Made by a program: the position numbers and the translations under genes
Shown here: positions 42,816 through 52,872 of the stretch, in pieces
Layout: each line of letters begins with the position of its first letter
Numbering within the stretch: the first letter of the stretch is position 1
From: Saprospiraceae bacterium
GTDB lineage: Bacteria; Bacteroidota; Bacteroidia; Chitinophagales; Saprospiraceae
Length of the DNA: 64,000 nt
Reading direction: 5' to 3'
NCBI GenBank assembly: GCA_021739645.1
Contig: JAIPBL010000020.1
Coordinates: 1 to 64,000 of the forward strand
The notes under the pieces: model-generated
Database searches by the model: none
Told to the model about the DNA's origin: nothing
Seen by the model: the letters and a program-made list of their open reading frames with translations, nothing else

Positions 42816-45800
42816 ATGTTTAAAATGAAGCATAATCTGATAGCCTTCCTCTTCCTCCTTCCTTTTTTTTCCATGGCGCAACCCGCTGATTCAATTGCAA
42901 TTCGGCAGGTGGATAGCCTTGTCCAGGTTTCCCGGTCGCTAACCAACCAGCGCCAATATAAGGAGGCACAAAAAATCAATGACATTGCAGAAAGTGCCGC
43001 ACTAATGAAACTTGGGAAAGATAGTCCCACTTACGCAAGCTGCCTGTTCAACCATGGCCGTATTTTTCAAGCACAGCGTGAATTGGAGGATGCAGTGCCA
43101 TTTTATTTAGCTGCCATCAAAATTCAGGAAACAGCAACTGGGGCTGACCCAGGGCAACTGGCTGCCAGCCTGAATAATCTGGGAATTATTTACAGGAACC
43201 AGGGGCAGTTGGAAGAAACCGAACAGATTTATTTGAAAGTCAAAGCAATAAGGGAAAAAGTATTCACTAGGGCACATCCCGATTATGCGGCCATTCTAAC
43301 TAATCTAGGTTCATTATACACTTTTATGTTTCGTTTCAGGGAAGCAGAAAGTAACCTACTGGAAGCTAAGGGCCTATGGGAGAATGACTTGGAAATGGAT
43401 AGCGCAAGGTATGCCGAGGTATTAGATAATCTCGCTGACGTCTATTATAAAACAGGACGCTATGAAGAAGCAGAACCACTTTATTTAAACGTCAAAAATA
43501 TACGGGAAAAAATATACGGCGTCCATCCTGAATACGGGCGAATACTAAATGACCTGGCGACATTGTACTCCGATATGGCCCGCTTCGAGGAAGCAGAACG
43601 CTGGTATCTCCGTGGTATGGAAGTGCAAGAGGCCACCATTGGGAAAGAAAGCAGTGATTATGCGTGGAGCCTGAGCAACCTTGGACTATTGTACAAAGAC
43701 ATGGGGCGCTACGAAGATGCGGAACGCTCGTTGTTGGAGGCTCGGCAAATATGGGAAAAAATGACCGGGCCCAAGAGTCCGGAATACGGTACCTGCCTTG
43801 ACAACTTAGCTTCACTTTATTACAAGTTGGGTTTGTTTGAGGCAGCTGAACCCCTTTACAAGGAAGCCCTAGATATTCGGCGAAAAGAAGATGAAAAAGG
43901 CATGGAATTTTCAGTCAGCCTAAACAATCTGGCTGTGCTGTACATGGCCAAAGAGGACTACAAAGAAGCCGAACCGTTTTATAAATTATCCAAAACAAAT
44001 ATCGAAAAAACTACAGGGAAGGAAAATGCCACTTATGCCTGGACCCTGAACAACTTAGGTATTCTATATGATAAAATGGGGCGCTATGCTACCGCTGATT
44101 CCTTGCTTTCCGAAGCCAGAATTGTTCGAAAAAAAATCCTCGGCAAAAATCACCCCGATTACGCCAATACGCTTGAAGACCTTGCCAGTTTATACCAAAA
44201 AATAAAAAACCCTGAAGCTGCCCTGAAGCTCCATTTGGAAGCAAAAGCTATTTTTGAGAAAACGTTTGACAAATCGCATCCACGCTACGAGGAATGCATC
44301 CGGAACTTAGCTGTTTTGTATCAAGAACAGGGAAATCACGAACTTGCCGGGCCATTGATGCTGGAAGCCAATGACTTGCAGCGGAGCCTGCTCGTGAAAT
44401 CTACCCGCTACCTTTCAGAACGGGAGTTGGCTGCTAATGCCATTACTTTCGCCTCTGGCCTCGATGGATTGTACTCCTTTGCCAGACAAAAACCAGCAAT
44501 AAATTTCAAGCTGTCTTCCGTCCTTTTTGACAACACGATTTTTCATAAAGGCTTCCTGCTGACGGCTTCCAACCAGGTCAAACATTTGGCGCTCCGGGAT
44601 TCTGCATCGTCCATGCGTTATGAATTGCTGACTTCTTATCATCGCCGCCTCGCCGCCGAATATGCTAAACCCATTGAGGAAAGGGCAGGTGTTGCAACTT
44701 TGGAGCAAAAAGCAAATGAGCTGGAAAAGGAATTGGTGAGAACGGTTTCAGGTTTTGGCGAGGCGACGAAACAGGTAACGTGGCAGGAAGTGCAGTCAAA
44801 ATTGCAGCCTGGCGAAGCGGTCGTCGAGTTTGTTCATTATCAATACCGCACACCGGAATCCACCGATAGCGTGTTTTACAGTGCGCTCGTTTTACAACCG
44901 GGCGATGCCACTCCTAAGTTCGTTCATCTTTGCGAAGAAAAATCGCTCGACTCGCTTTTTGGTGCTGGCACGGCGAGGCGAAGCGATTTTGTCGCCGATT
45001 TGTACAACTACCATGAACGTGGGGCAACGCCGCTCGGCAAGCCCAACAAGTCGCTGTACGAGTTGCTTTGGCAACCACTTGAAGGCGAGTTGAAGAGCGT
45101 TAAAACCATATATTTTTCACCCTCCGGACTGATTCACCGTCTGAACTTGGGTGCAATAGCGCTAAACAAGAAAGAATCGCTTGCCGAGAGGTATAAGCTG
45201 ATTCAGCTTATCAGCACCCGCCAGTTAGTTGTCCCTTGCGAAGTAAAAATTCTAAATCAGGAAGCGTTGGTTTTTGGAGCCGTGAAATACGAGTTGGACA
45301 CCGCAATAATACAAAGCCAGCCTGTCGGCATTACAGAGGAAGCCCTTGCCAGTCGAAACAGGGCCAGCAAAGGACTCAGCTTGACTTATACCGATTCCAC
45401 AGCGAGAGGAGGCCCCTTAGGGTTTCTCGAATACACAGAGGAGGAAATTGCTTATGTTGAGTTGTCGCTAAAAGTTGGTGGAATACAAACGACAGTACGT
45501 AAAGGTTATGAGGCCACCGAAGAAGCTTTCAAAACTACTGGCATGGTTAACCATTCGCCACGGGTAATTCATATTGCTACGCATGGTTATTTCTTTCCCG
45601 ACCCGAAGGAGTCAGGCAACCGTTTGCAGTTGGCCCCGACCAAGGTCGGAGGCAGTGAACCAGTGTTTAAAATCTCAGACAATCCCATGCTCCGCTCCGG
45701 CCTCATCCTTTCTGGCGGTAACTACGCCTGGGAAACTGGTAAGCCATTGCGCCCGAATATGGAAGACGGCATTCTCACAGCTTATGAAATCTGCCAAATG

Positions 45801-46100
45801 AACCTATCGAACACTGAGTTGGTCGTGCTATCCGCCTGCGAAACAGGCTTGGGCGATATTAAAGGCAACGAAGGCGTTTACGGCTTGCAACGGGCTATAA
45901 AAATTGCCGGAGCAAAGTATCTTATCATGTCGCTTTGGCAGGTTCCAGACAAGCAAACTTCTCTATTAATGAAGGCATTTTACGAAAAATGGTTAGAGGA
46001 CAAAATGTCTGTCAAGGATGCGCTCTTGGCTGCACAAAAAGCGAGACGGGATAATGGAGACGACCCCTTTTATTGGGCGGGATTCGTGCTGGTGGAGTGA
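42816..46100 (+). CDS. Exported TPR-CHAT caspase-like protease, copy 1
   Basis: 1094 residues from ATG 42816 (ATG 42825 also possible). Signal peptide MFKMKHNLIAFLFLLPFFSM-AQ, then about 11 TPR units of the 42-residue NPHP3/kinesin-light-chain type (about 65-540; YA..L.NLG.LY...GRYEEAE.LYLEA..IREK), a helical linker, and a CHAT domain (about 770-1094). The catalytic dyad is present: His 923 in HIATHGYF and Cys 1008 in LSACETGLG; the usual end DPFYWAGFVLVE is intact. CHAT domains are caspase/separase-fold cysteine proteases; an exported one must act in the periplasm or on the surface. It is coupled to the upstream adhesin (4-nt gap). Confidence 0.93.
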   Translation: MFKMKHNLIAFLFLLPFFSMAQPADSIAIRQVDSLVQVSRSLTNQRQYKEAQKINDIAESAALMKLGKDSPTYASCLFNHGRIFQAQRELEDAVPFYLAAIKIQETATGADPGQLAASLNNLGIIYRNQGQLEETEQIYLKVKAIREKVFTRAHPDYAAILTNLGSLYTFMFRFREAESNLLEAKGLWENDLEMDSARYAEVLDNLADVYYKTGRYEEAEPLYLNVKNIREKIYGVHPEYGRILNDLATLYSDMARFEEAERWYLRGMEVQEATIGKESSDYAWSLSNLGLLYKDMGRYEDAERSLLEARQIWEKMTGPKSPEYGTCLDNLASLYYKLGLFEAAEPLYKEALDIRRKEDEKGMEFSVSLNNLAVLYMAKEDYKEAEPFYKLSKTNIEKTTGKENATYAWTLNNLGILYDKMGRYATADSLLSEARIVRKKILGKNHPDYANTLEDLASLYQKIKNPEAALKLHLEAKAIFEKTFDKSHPRYEECIRNLAVLYQEQGNHELAGPLMLEANDLQRSLLVKSTRYLSERELAANAITFASGLDGLYSFARQKPAINFKLSSVLFDNTIFHKGFLLTASNQVKHLALRDSASSMRYELLTSYHRRLAAEYAKPIEERAGVATLEQKANELEKELVRTVSGFGEATKQVTWQEVQSKLQPGEAVVEFVHYQYRTPESTDSVFYSALVLQPGDATPKFVHLCEEKSLDSLFGAGTARRSDFVADLYNYHERGATPLGKPNKSLYELLWQPLEGELKSVKTIYFSPSGLIHRLNLGAIALNKKESLAERYKLIQLISTRQLVVPCEVKILNQEALVFGAVKYELDTAIIQSQPVGITEEALASRNRASKGLSLTYTDSTARGGPLGFLEYTEEEIAYVELSLKVGGIQTTVRKGYEATEEAFKTTGMVNHSPRVIHIATHGYFFPDPKESGNRLQLAPTKVGGSEPVFKISDNPMLRSGLILSGGNYAWETGKPLRPNMEDGILTAYEICQMNLSNTELVVLSACETGLGDIKGNEGVYGLQRAIKIAGAKYLIMSLWQVPDKQTSLLMKAFYEKWLEDKMSVKDALLAAQKARRDNGDDPFYWAGFVLVE

Positions 46101-46184
46101 TAACTATTCGTGATTTTTTGGATAATTGGATATTAGGTGGAATCAGCTATACTTCGCACCAATAGGTTTTGTGCAAAAGGGGGA

Positions 46185-46205
46185 TTGGGGGCGTTCCGCC
46201 CCCAA
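46185..46205. repeat. GC-rich hairpin after CHAT copy 1
   Basis: TTGGGGGCG (46185-46193), loop TTC, CGCCCCCAA (46197-46205): a perfect 9-bp stem. No T-run follows, so it may be a weak terminator or an mRNA 3' end guard. The remaining bases from 46101 to 46414 hold nothing else I can identify. Confidence 0.7.
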
Positions 46206-46414
46206 GTGGCTCTTCCCCCGACGAACCGATGAGGAGGGGCAAAATCACGTTTGCACAATACCTAATGACGTCGAGTATAAAATAGCGTTATATCCTATGA
46301 AGGTTTGTTTCTTTTTAAAAAATTTAGCCTAATGAGTTAACGGGTAAGTCTGGGTTTACTCATTCACTCATGGTTATTGAAACCCTTTTTATATCACTTC
46401 AAAATTCATGTACA

Positions 46415-47689
46415 ATGAAAAACAAAATTTGCAGGTTGACCGTCTTTTTTTCGCTCTGGTGCATGGGCCATAGCATTGGTCAGGAGCTGAATGTTGTCAA
46501 TATTTCCAGCCCGACCGGGTTGGGAATCAGCAACTTTGAACCCGTAACCTATGGCTATGATTTCAAAGCTCCATTACAATCATTGAGCCTTTTGTGCAAA
46601 AACGGATACCAAAACACGCCGCCACCGGGCGAGGTGCTTAACGAAGGTGCATATTGTTCAGGCCCGAAAAGCTACACCCCTTCATCGAGCACCCGCTACT
46701 TCATGTCCGTGTTCGGGCCGAGGATGCAGGCAAACAGCGGGGTCATCAATTCGGTGTATGACTACCATAGGGGGGAGGATGTCGTTGATGGCAGTAGCCC
46801 TACCACTACCCTGCCCGACATTAAATGTATGTGTGACGGCATCGTTTACAAGATAAAGAACGGGACCGACTTGGCTATGGAAAAAACAGAGGAGGGCAGG
46901 TACGTCACCGTGAAATGCAATGCAACCTTTAATGGAAATGCCACCATGGGGAACATATATACCGCTTATCGGCATTTGAGCGAAATCAACCCGCTCTTAG
47001 TGGAGAATGCTGCCATCAGCAGGAACGGGCTGATAGGGAAAATGGGAAGCAGCGGAGTTACGACCGTCAACCACCTGCACGTCAGCGCCCAGAAAATGGT
47101 CAACAACAGGCTCATCAACGTGCATCCCATGCGGCTCTTTAACCCGACTTACAACAAGCACTTGTTGGTTACAATGGATGCGCCGCCTTTGAGCACTACC
47201 ACTTCGGAGATGAAAAAGGAGCGGGCAAACATCATCTTACTTGGCAGCAGCAATACCTCCTCCGACCCTCAAAACAACTGGGTCATTTTCCGGGTAGCGG
47301 TTCCCTATAAAAAAGCCAATATCAGGGCGGTGGTCATCAAAAACGGCACCTACAATGAAAAGGTGGACTTTGAAGAAATCAGCGAGGTGCGTGATGGGAA
47401 CGCCACTTGGCTGGACAACCCCGTGGTCGGTAACATGAATTTGAGTGTATTTCCTTTCAACCGATACCAATCCACTTACAGTCGTTATAATAGCATCAAA
47501 ACTGCGCTTGCTGACAATTTCCCTGACCACACCGGGAATACCTATCCTATCCTTAACTCGGGCATTTTCATGACCCCGGCTTATGTTGTGGACATTAAAG
47601 CAAAGGGCTTGCCCATGAATTTTAGTTCCGCCGCTTTTGAAGTCTATGTGGTGGATATCTGGGGGAAAGGGGTGAAAGGGACGCTGTAA
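46415..47689 (+). CDS. Exported M23/LytM-like metallopeptidase, paralogue A
   Basis: 424 residues from ATG 46415, the start that gives a signal peptide (MKNKICRLTVFFSLWCMGHS). LytM features: RYFMSVFGPRMQANS, then YDYHRGEDVVD (HxxxD zinc pair, about 125), GNIYTAYRHLSEIN, and NHLHVSAQKM (HxH, about 225). All zinc ligands of M23 are present, so cleavage of peptidoglycan or a peptide is possible, although the insert CMCDGIVYKIKNG and the long C-terminal beta-domain (about 260-424; VYVVDIWGKGVKGTL) are not standard. It is clearly paralogous to the protein at 51568. Confidence 0.85.
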   Translation: MKNKICRLTVFFSLWCMGHSIGQELNVVNISSPTGLGISNFEPVTYGYDFKAPLQSLSLLCKNGYQNTPPPGEVLNEGAYCSGPKSYTPSSSTRYFMSVFGPRMQANSGVINSVYDYHRGEDVVDGSSPTTTLPDIKCMCDGIVYKIKNGTDLAMEKTEEGRYVTVKCNATFNGNATMGNIYTAYRHLSEINPLLVENAAISRNGLIGKMGSSGVTTVNHLHVSAQKMVNNRLINVHPMRLFNPTYNKHLLVTMDAPPLSTTTSEMKKERANIILLGSSNTSSDPQNNWVIFRVAVPYKKANIRAVVIKNGTYNEKVDFEEISEVRDGNATWLDNPVVGNMNLSVFPFNRYQSTYSRYNSIKTALADNFPDHTGNTYPILNSGIFMTPAYVVDIKAKGLPMNFSSAAFEVYVVDIWGKGVKGTL

Positions 47690-48082
47690 AAAGTGCTATT
47701 ATTAGGTGAGTTCTGGCAATGAGCGTCTCTTTTAAAATCAAAACAAGGATTTTTAATAGAATGTCATTCAATTTTGAAGCTCTTGTTAGGTAAAAGTGAA
47801 AATAAGACTTGGTCAGTTTTTCCGCTGAGTCTTTCAAAGGATTCGCCAAGTACAGCTTAACGATACAATTGCATATCCAATGAGAAACTTAACGGGAAAA
47901 TAAATTCACCAAGAACGGTCCCACGAGCCAATCTTTGAAAGTAGTTTTTCCAAATGCCAGCTTGTCAGAAAGGAACGATGTTTTTATCAACCAAAAACGG
48001 TCAAACCATTTTGGGGGTAGCATTCAACCTTGACCCGCTGTATAGCATAAACAATAACCATCATCCTTTAAATTCAACAATC
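47690..48082. other. Intergenic region
   Basis: 393 bp without a convincing gene. Short open frames on both strands lack coding character. No clear hairpin, RNA gene or promoter pair is seen; an AATCTTTG word near 47930 is the best -7 candidate and is weak. Confidence 0.4.
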
Positions 48083-48862
48083 ATGAAATCACAACGCTGT
48101 GTCAGCTTTGCACTTTCGTTCTTATTTTGCCAGTTTCTTAGTGCCCAATCCTGCCTCACACCTGAAAATGTAGGGCATTTTTGGGGTTCTAGAGACCTCA
48201 ACGCCGGTGAAAAGGTTGCGTTAAAATTGGGTGCAGTTGGATCTTCAACATGTACCCCAACTTTTGAACTTTTAGCAGGTAATTCATTTGGCACCAACTC
48301 TTTCCGACTTCGAAGCACAGGTACAGGAGCATCTAATTACTATTGGACAAGAAAAACAACTGCGAATGTATGGGTGGATGCTGTCAAGTTGAAATTAAAC
48401 TCAACTTCTCATGACTTCTCTATTTTCGACGTTGCCAACAATACAGAAAAGGTCAAATTCGCTTCCAATGGAAATTCCTTTCTTCTTGGAGGAAGCTTAG
48501 GGATTGGAACAACATCAGTCCCTACTGGCTACAAATTTGCCGTGGTCGGTAAAATCATCGCCGAAGAAATCAGGGTTGAACTTGCTGGAGATGGTACAGG
48601 CGTGTGGCCCGATTACGTTTTCCAAAAGGATTACACACTGTTGCCATTAAATGAACTGGAAAAATCTATCCAGCAAAACGGCCATCTGCCTGGTATCCCA
48701 AGCGCCGCCATAGTGAAAGCAGACGGCATCGCAGTGGGTGACATGCAACGAAGGCTACTGGAAAAAGTAGAGGAACTTACACTGTATATGATTCAAATGA
48801 AGAAAGAGAATGACGAGCTGAGAAGACGAATTGAAGACATGGAAAAGGCAGCTAAAGATTGA
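48083..48862 (+). CDS. Exported protein with C-terminal coiled coil (tail-fibre/S74-like pattern)
   Basis: 259 residues from ATG 48083. Signal peptide MKSQRCVSFALSFLFCQFLS-AQ, then a beta-rich region (LNAGEKVALKLGAVG, NSFRLRSTGTGASNYYW) and the phrase GSLGIGTTSVPTGYKFAVVG. Then comes the stereotyped Bacteroidota ending YVFQKDYTLLPLNELEKSIQ, NGHLPGIPSA, VGDMQRRLLEKVEELTLYMI, and a coiled coil to the end. Proteins with this ending are abundant in Bacteroidota genomes, often beside cell-surface genes; they look like trimeric fibre tips, with no proven function. It probably shares a transcript with the next gene (28-nt gap). Confidence 0.85.
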   Translation: MKSQRCVSFALSFLFCQFLSAQSCLTPENVGHFWGSRDLNAGEKVALKLGAVGSSTCTPTFELLAGNSFGTNSFRLRSTGTGASNYYWTRKTTANVWVDAVKLKLNSTSHDFSIFDVANNTEKVKFASNGNSFLLGGSLGIGTTSVPTGYKFAVVGKIIAEEIRVELAGDGTGVWPDYVFQKDYTLLPLNELEKSIQQNGHLPGIPSAAIVKADGIAVGDMQRRLLEKVEELTLYMIQMKKENDELRRRIEDMEKAAKD

Positions 48863-48890
48863 CTCACCAATTTCTGAAAACAGCAATATT

Positions 48891-50045
48891 ATGAAATTAC
48901 TTTTTCGGCTAATCATTTGCCTCGCCATCTTGACAACCATACATGGGAATATCCTCGGACAAAATGTTCGAGCTGTGTGGATGTATAAATTTGAACAATG
49001 GATGAATGAGCCAAATTTTGGGAATCGGGTCTCAAAAGTATCAGCAATCCAGTTCAATCTTATATACCTTGGAGTTGACTCTGAGAAGCTCAATATTGCT
49101 GGCACCTATAAAGATAAAATCATTGCATTTGTCACACTGGCTAATTCGCTGGGAATTGATGTCCATGCTTTGACCTTGCAAGACCCTCATTTTAGCCTTA
49201 GCTATAAGCATGCTGCTGCACTGGCAAGAATCCAAAATATTCTGCAATATAATATTTCAAACCCCAACGCAGCATTTGACGGTATTCACATAGATCCTGA
49301 GCCGCACATTCTTATTGATTGGGACCATCCAATTCACCCGTTTTGGACTACCCAACAGGAAAATGAGGCATTAAATTCGGCGGGCAGTCTTGAAGCCCTA
49401 GCACTTGCCAATCCAGTCATGGTGAACGAAATTAAGACCAGAAGGGCGGAGGTAATGACTCAGTTTGTATCATTGCTTCAGCAAATTCGTGCTCAAAAAA
49501 TTGATACTTACAATGCGACTCATGACCCGGATATCATCTTCTCTTCTACTGTCGGCTGGTGGTATAATGAACTTAGAAATGGAACAACCAATGGCTATTT
49601 ACCCACTGGTGCAACTGGTTTAACCGCCAAACTTCATGTTATTGTGCCGATGGTATATAGCGGAGGGATAGGACAATCTGCCGCTGATATTATTTCAAAG
49701 GTTAAAGACGAAATCCAAATGGCACATGCCCCAACCATCATCGGCATTTCTGTCGAAGCATTAACAAATTTTGCTGGGGTACAATCTGCCATAAACCTTT
49801 TAACCCAAGGTTTTGTAAGTGATGCTGCCTATCAAGGGATATCGGTATTTCAATTTGACTTCATAACTGGCACTCCCTCCATTGCCACAGGTGTTTACAA
49901 AGATTGTGAATTTTTGGTTGGTACTGGATCAATCCCAAATACTAATACTGTAGAATTCCAGTCGGGTGAGTACATTACCTTTCGGCCTGGTTTCGTAGCA
50001 TTATCAGGTTCAAATTTTAGTGCTTCTATTCAAAACTGCCATTAG
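48891..50045 (+). CDS. Exported TIM-barrel-like protein with C-terminal stack domain
   Basis: 384 residues from ATG 48891. Signal peptide MKLLFRLIICLAILTTIHGN. The core (about 25-335) alternates strands and helices like a glycoside-hydrolase barrel: VRAVWMYKFEQW, IQFNLIYLGV, GIDVHALTL, FDGIHIDPEPHILIDW (Asp/Glu pair at a strand end), DIIFSSTVGWWYNEL, VIVPMVYSGG, IIGISVEAL, GISVFQFDFI. No named family is certain. The tail VEFQSGEYITFRPGFVALSG matches the '3-coathanger stack' type end found on Bacteroidota secreted proteins and also on the next gene. Confidence 0.75.
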   Translation: MKLLFRLIICLAILTTIHGNILGQNVRAVWMYKFEQWMNEPNFGNRVSKVSAIQFNLIYLGVDSEKLNIAGTYKDKIIAFVTLANSLGIDVHALTLQDPHFSLSYKHAAALARIQNILQYNISNPNAAFDGIHIDPEPHILIDWDHPIHPFWTTQQENEALNSAGSLEALALANPVMVNEIKTRRAEVMTQFVSLLQQIRAQKIDTYNATHDPDIIFSSTVGWWYNELRNGTTNGYLPTGATGLTAKLHVIVPMVYSGGIGQSAADIISKVKDEIQMAHAPTIIGISVEALTNFAGVQSAINLLTQGFVSDAAYQGISVFQFDFITGTPSIATGVYKDCEFLVGTGSIPNTNTVEFQSGEYITFRPGFVALSGSNFSASIQNCH

Positions 50046-50125
50046 GAATTAATGAATGATCACATTTAACGATGCCTTGCCTCAGCGTAAACTACCCTGA
50101 TGCAGGCTTAAAAAAAGATATAATT

Positions 50126-51349
50126 ATGAAAGCGAAATTTTTCTTTCTGCTCATTATTGTTTCCCATTATTTTTCAGGTAACCTTTTTGCTTTTACAAAA
50201 GAATCCGGCGTCTTGGCAAATACCGTTAACGCGATTATCAATAGTATGCCAGATGAAGGGGAGAATAATTACGTTCCTCTTGGAACACCTGTGCTGAATG
50301 CTTGGGAAGTTATGCTGAAAGACTTAATAAATGGCAACATCAATGGCGCCTCTACTGGCGCTAATGCTTTAGGATATGAACTTGTGGAATTTACAGACAC
50401 TCCGAGCAATGCGCTTTATTATTTGCTCAGAACCAAAGTCGGATCTACCAATTATTGGGGAACTTACGTCATGCACTCCAACCCATGTCGGCCCAATTTG
50501 ATTATTCAATCGCCACACCCATTGCATGATGTAAACACAGGCCAACAAGGCTTGTATGTTTTCCAAAAAATCGATGCCCGTTTTTTCATGATGAGCGGTA
50601 CGCATCGTTGCAATAGCAGCAGTTTTTCTTCTTGTGATGGAACGACGAAGGAATGTTCTCCGACTAATTCTTCCGAAGCCTATCGTATTTCTGACATGGC
50701 GCACGTAGTCAATTCAATATTTCATATCTCCACGAAAGTCTTGATACAGAAAACAACCGACCCTTATTTTATTCAATTGCATGGTTTTTCTCATAGCACT
50801 GGCAACCCGTACATAATTATGAGCAACGGAACTTTCGTAACGCCAACCAACGACAAATTTCCTGCAATCGAGGCCAGCATACTAGCACAGGATGGTACGC
50901 TTAACGCCTCTAATATTTGCATAGTCCATATTGACAAACCTACTTCAGGTAAATGTTCCGAGTTAAAGGCATTTTCGAATACACAAGGACGACTCATCAA
51001 CAATTCCTCCGATCCGTGCGATAAAGATGCTACATCCACGACTGGCAGGTTCATTCACATCGAGCAGGAAAAAACCAAATTCCGGGATACCCAGGCAGGT
51101 TGGGATAAAATCGCAAATGCACTGGCTAATGTGTTTGCTGCATCCAATGCATCTTCGGTGACTACTAATCCGGTTGGCAATGGGCTTTATGGAGCTGGTA
51201 GTGCGCTTTCCTCCAGCGGCGTTATCCCATTGGGTAATGTGGTGACTTTCAAAGCTGGTTCAAGCATTACGCTGACGACGGGTTTTCATGTTCTTTCAGG
51301 CGCCACACTTTCTGTGGTTTTGGGTGGCTACGGCTGCTTTCCGCCTTGA
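50126..51349 (+). CDS. Exported His-rich putative hydrolase with C-terminal stack domain
   Basis: 407 residues from ATG 50126; signal peptide MKAKFFFLLIIVSHYFSGNL. Conserved-looking His motifs, SPHPLHDVNTGQ, SGTHRCNS, DMAHVVNSIFH, FIQLHGFSHS and GRFIHIEQE, suggest a metal-dependent hydrolase, distantly like N-formylglutamate amidohydrolase/zinc-peptidase folds (low certainty). The last 50 residues (FKAGSSITLTTGFHVLSGAT) share the stack-domain pattern of the preceding gene. The two genes are 80 nt apart on the same strand. Confidence 0.7.
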   Translation: MKAKFFFLLIIVSHYFSGNLFAFTKESGVLANTVNAIINSMPDEGENNYVPLGTPVLNAWEVMLKDLINGNINGASTGANALGYELVEFTDTPSNALYYLLRTKVGSTNYWGTYVMHSNPCRPNLIIQSPHPLHDVNTGQQGLYVFQKIDARFFMMSGTHRCNSSSFSSCDGTTKECSPTNSSEAYRISDMAHVVNSIFHISTKVLIQKTTDPYFIQLHGFSHSTGNPYIIMSNGTFVTPTNDKFPAIEASILAQDGTLNASNICIVHIDKPTSGKCSELKAFSNTQGRLINNSSDPCDKDATSTTGRFIHIEQEKTKFRDTQAGWDKIANALANVFAASNASSVTTNPVGNGLYGAGSALSSSGVIPLGNVVTFKAGSSITLTTGFHVLSGATLSVVLGGYGCFPP

Positions 51350-51567
51350 ATTGAAAAAACTTGCACTAGAGACACCAAGCTAACCAATAATTTTGCAAGC
51401 CGAGCTTTGTCTCCCCTAAATGGCGTCTTTGAATCACGAAAATTAACGTGAGTTTGGCGATTGATATATTGAATCATTCCATCAGAGACTGACTCGTTTA
51501 GTATTGAAATAATGTTGTGAACATTCAGCAATCATCATAATTCTTAAATATCTAAACATTTTAACCA

Positions 51568-52812
51568 ATGAAAAAGACAACCTTCTTCCGTCTCGTTTCG
51601 ACCATTGCCTGCCTCCTTGGCATCTATGTTTTTTCCTTCACTCAAGTTACAAATTATGTCTATTTGAAACCAACGAAAGTGTCGGGCATTGAAAATTTTA
51701 CTACATGGCGGTTTACGGGCATCAGCTTTGCCAGGTCTCCGCTGTCGTATCCCTATGATTTTGTTAATCCGGTTGCTTCAAGTTTGCTTTGCGACCCGGT
51801 ATTGCAGACGGGAACGGCCTGTAACAAGACCCCGGTTGATGTGCCGGTTGAAAGGTATTTGATTTCGGGATTCGGGCCTCGGATGACCGTAAGTAGTACT
51901 TCAGGGATAACCCGAAAATTCGATTATCACCTAGGAGCCGACATGATTGATAGGACGCAAAATATAACCGATAATAACTTACCAGATATAAAATGTATGT
52001 GCGCCGGCGAAGTGGTTGAAATTGACAATGATAATGATAGCAACGGTAGGTCGGTAAAAGTCAAGTGCAACAGCACTTTTGAGGGAATGGGAACTACCAA
52101 CTGGGGGAATATCTACATGGCATTCCGCCATTTAAGCTCGATTGACGCCAGCATGGCGCTAGGCAAGATTGTCAAAAAAGGAGACATAATCGGAATAATG
52201 GGAAACACAGGGACCGGGTCAGGCAACAACCATTTTCACTTGAGCCTTCAAAGAAAAGAAAGCGGTAGTTATTACAACGTCCATCCGATGCGTGCATATA
52301 ATCCTGCGAAGAACCCACATCTCATTGAGGCATTGGATAAGAGCGCGATTGAAATATACTTTCTCAATATTAATACCTGGCAGAGTGATGGTTATGTCAT
52401 CTTCAGGTTTGCTGTGCCTCATTATCAAGCAAATTTACAAATGATTAGCTTGAGGTCTGGCTCCACAACCAGAACATTTGATATGGAGCAAAGAAGCTAT
52501 GATTGTCATACCGATACAGACTGCCTCGACGACAATAGCTTTGATAATATGGAATTGTTCGTTTTCCCTTTTACTAGATTAAAGAGTGCATTTCAGTTGT
52601 ACGATCAGTACAAAGATTTAATGGATGCCAACCATACCGGCAAAAAATATCCTATTAAAGATGCTGGTGTTTTCAAAAAATCAGCCTACGTCATCGACAT
52701 TAAAACAACCCTCGGTTCAAGGGCCAACCTTAAAACAAATGGTATTGAAATCTATGTCTCCGATATTTGGGGGCAAGGGGTTCGAGCTATGTTGTCTGCT
52801 AACGGAATTTAA
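51568..52812 (+). CDS. Exported M23/LytM-like metallopeptidase, paralogue B
   Basis: 414 residues from ATG 51568. Signal peptide MKKTTFFRLVSTIACLLGIY. Same architecture as the protein at 46415: ISGFGPRMTVSS, FDYHLGADMID (HxxxD), DIKCMCAGEVVEI, GNIYMAFRHLSSID, NNHFHLSLQ (HxH), and the same tail IEIYVSDIWGQGVRAML. Zinc ligands are complete. Sequence similarity between the pair is moderate, so the duplication is not recent. Confidence 0.85.
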   Translation: MKKTTFFRLVSTIACLLGIYVFSFTQVTNYVYLKPTKVSGIENFTTWRFTGISFARSPLSYPYDFVNPVASSLLCDPVLQTGTACNKTPVDVPVERYLISGFGPRMTVSSTSGITRKFDYHLGADMIDRTQNITDNNLPDIKCMCAGEVVEIDNDNDSNGRSVKVKCNSTFEGMGTTNWGNIYMAFRHLSSIDASMALGKIVKKGDIIGIMGNTGTGSGNNHFHLSLQRKESGSYYNVHPMRAYNPAKNPHLIEALDKSAIEIYFLNINTWQSDGYVIFRFAVPHYQANLQMISLRSGSTTRTFDMEQRSYDCHTDTDCLDDNSFDNMELFVFPFTRLKSAFQLYDQYKDLMDANHTGKKYPIKDAGVFKKSAYVIDIKTTLGSRANLKTNGIEIYVSDIWGQGVRAMLSANGI

Positions 52813-52872
52813 GTGATAGCATTTCGTTGGAAAGACTTTTTTGATTTGTTGACCACTGATTCTGGTACTGAT

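Noticed and set aside
47622-47849. 75-codon minus-strand frame after the first LytM gene
   Set aside because: Low-complexity, overlaps the LytM C-terminus, no start context or family pattern.
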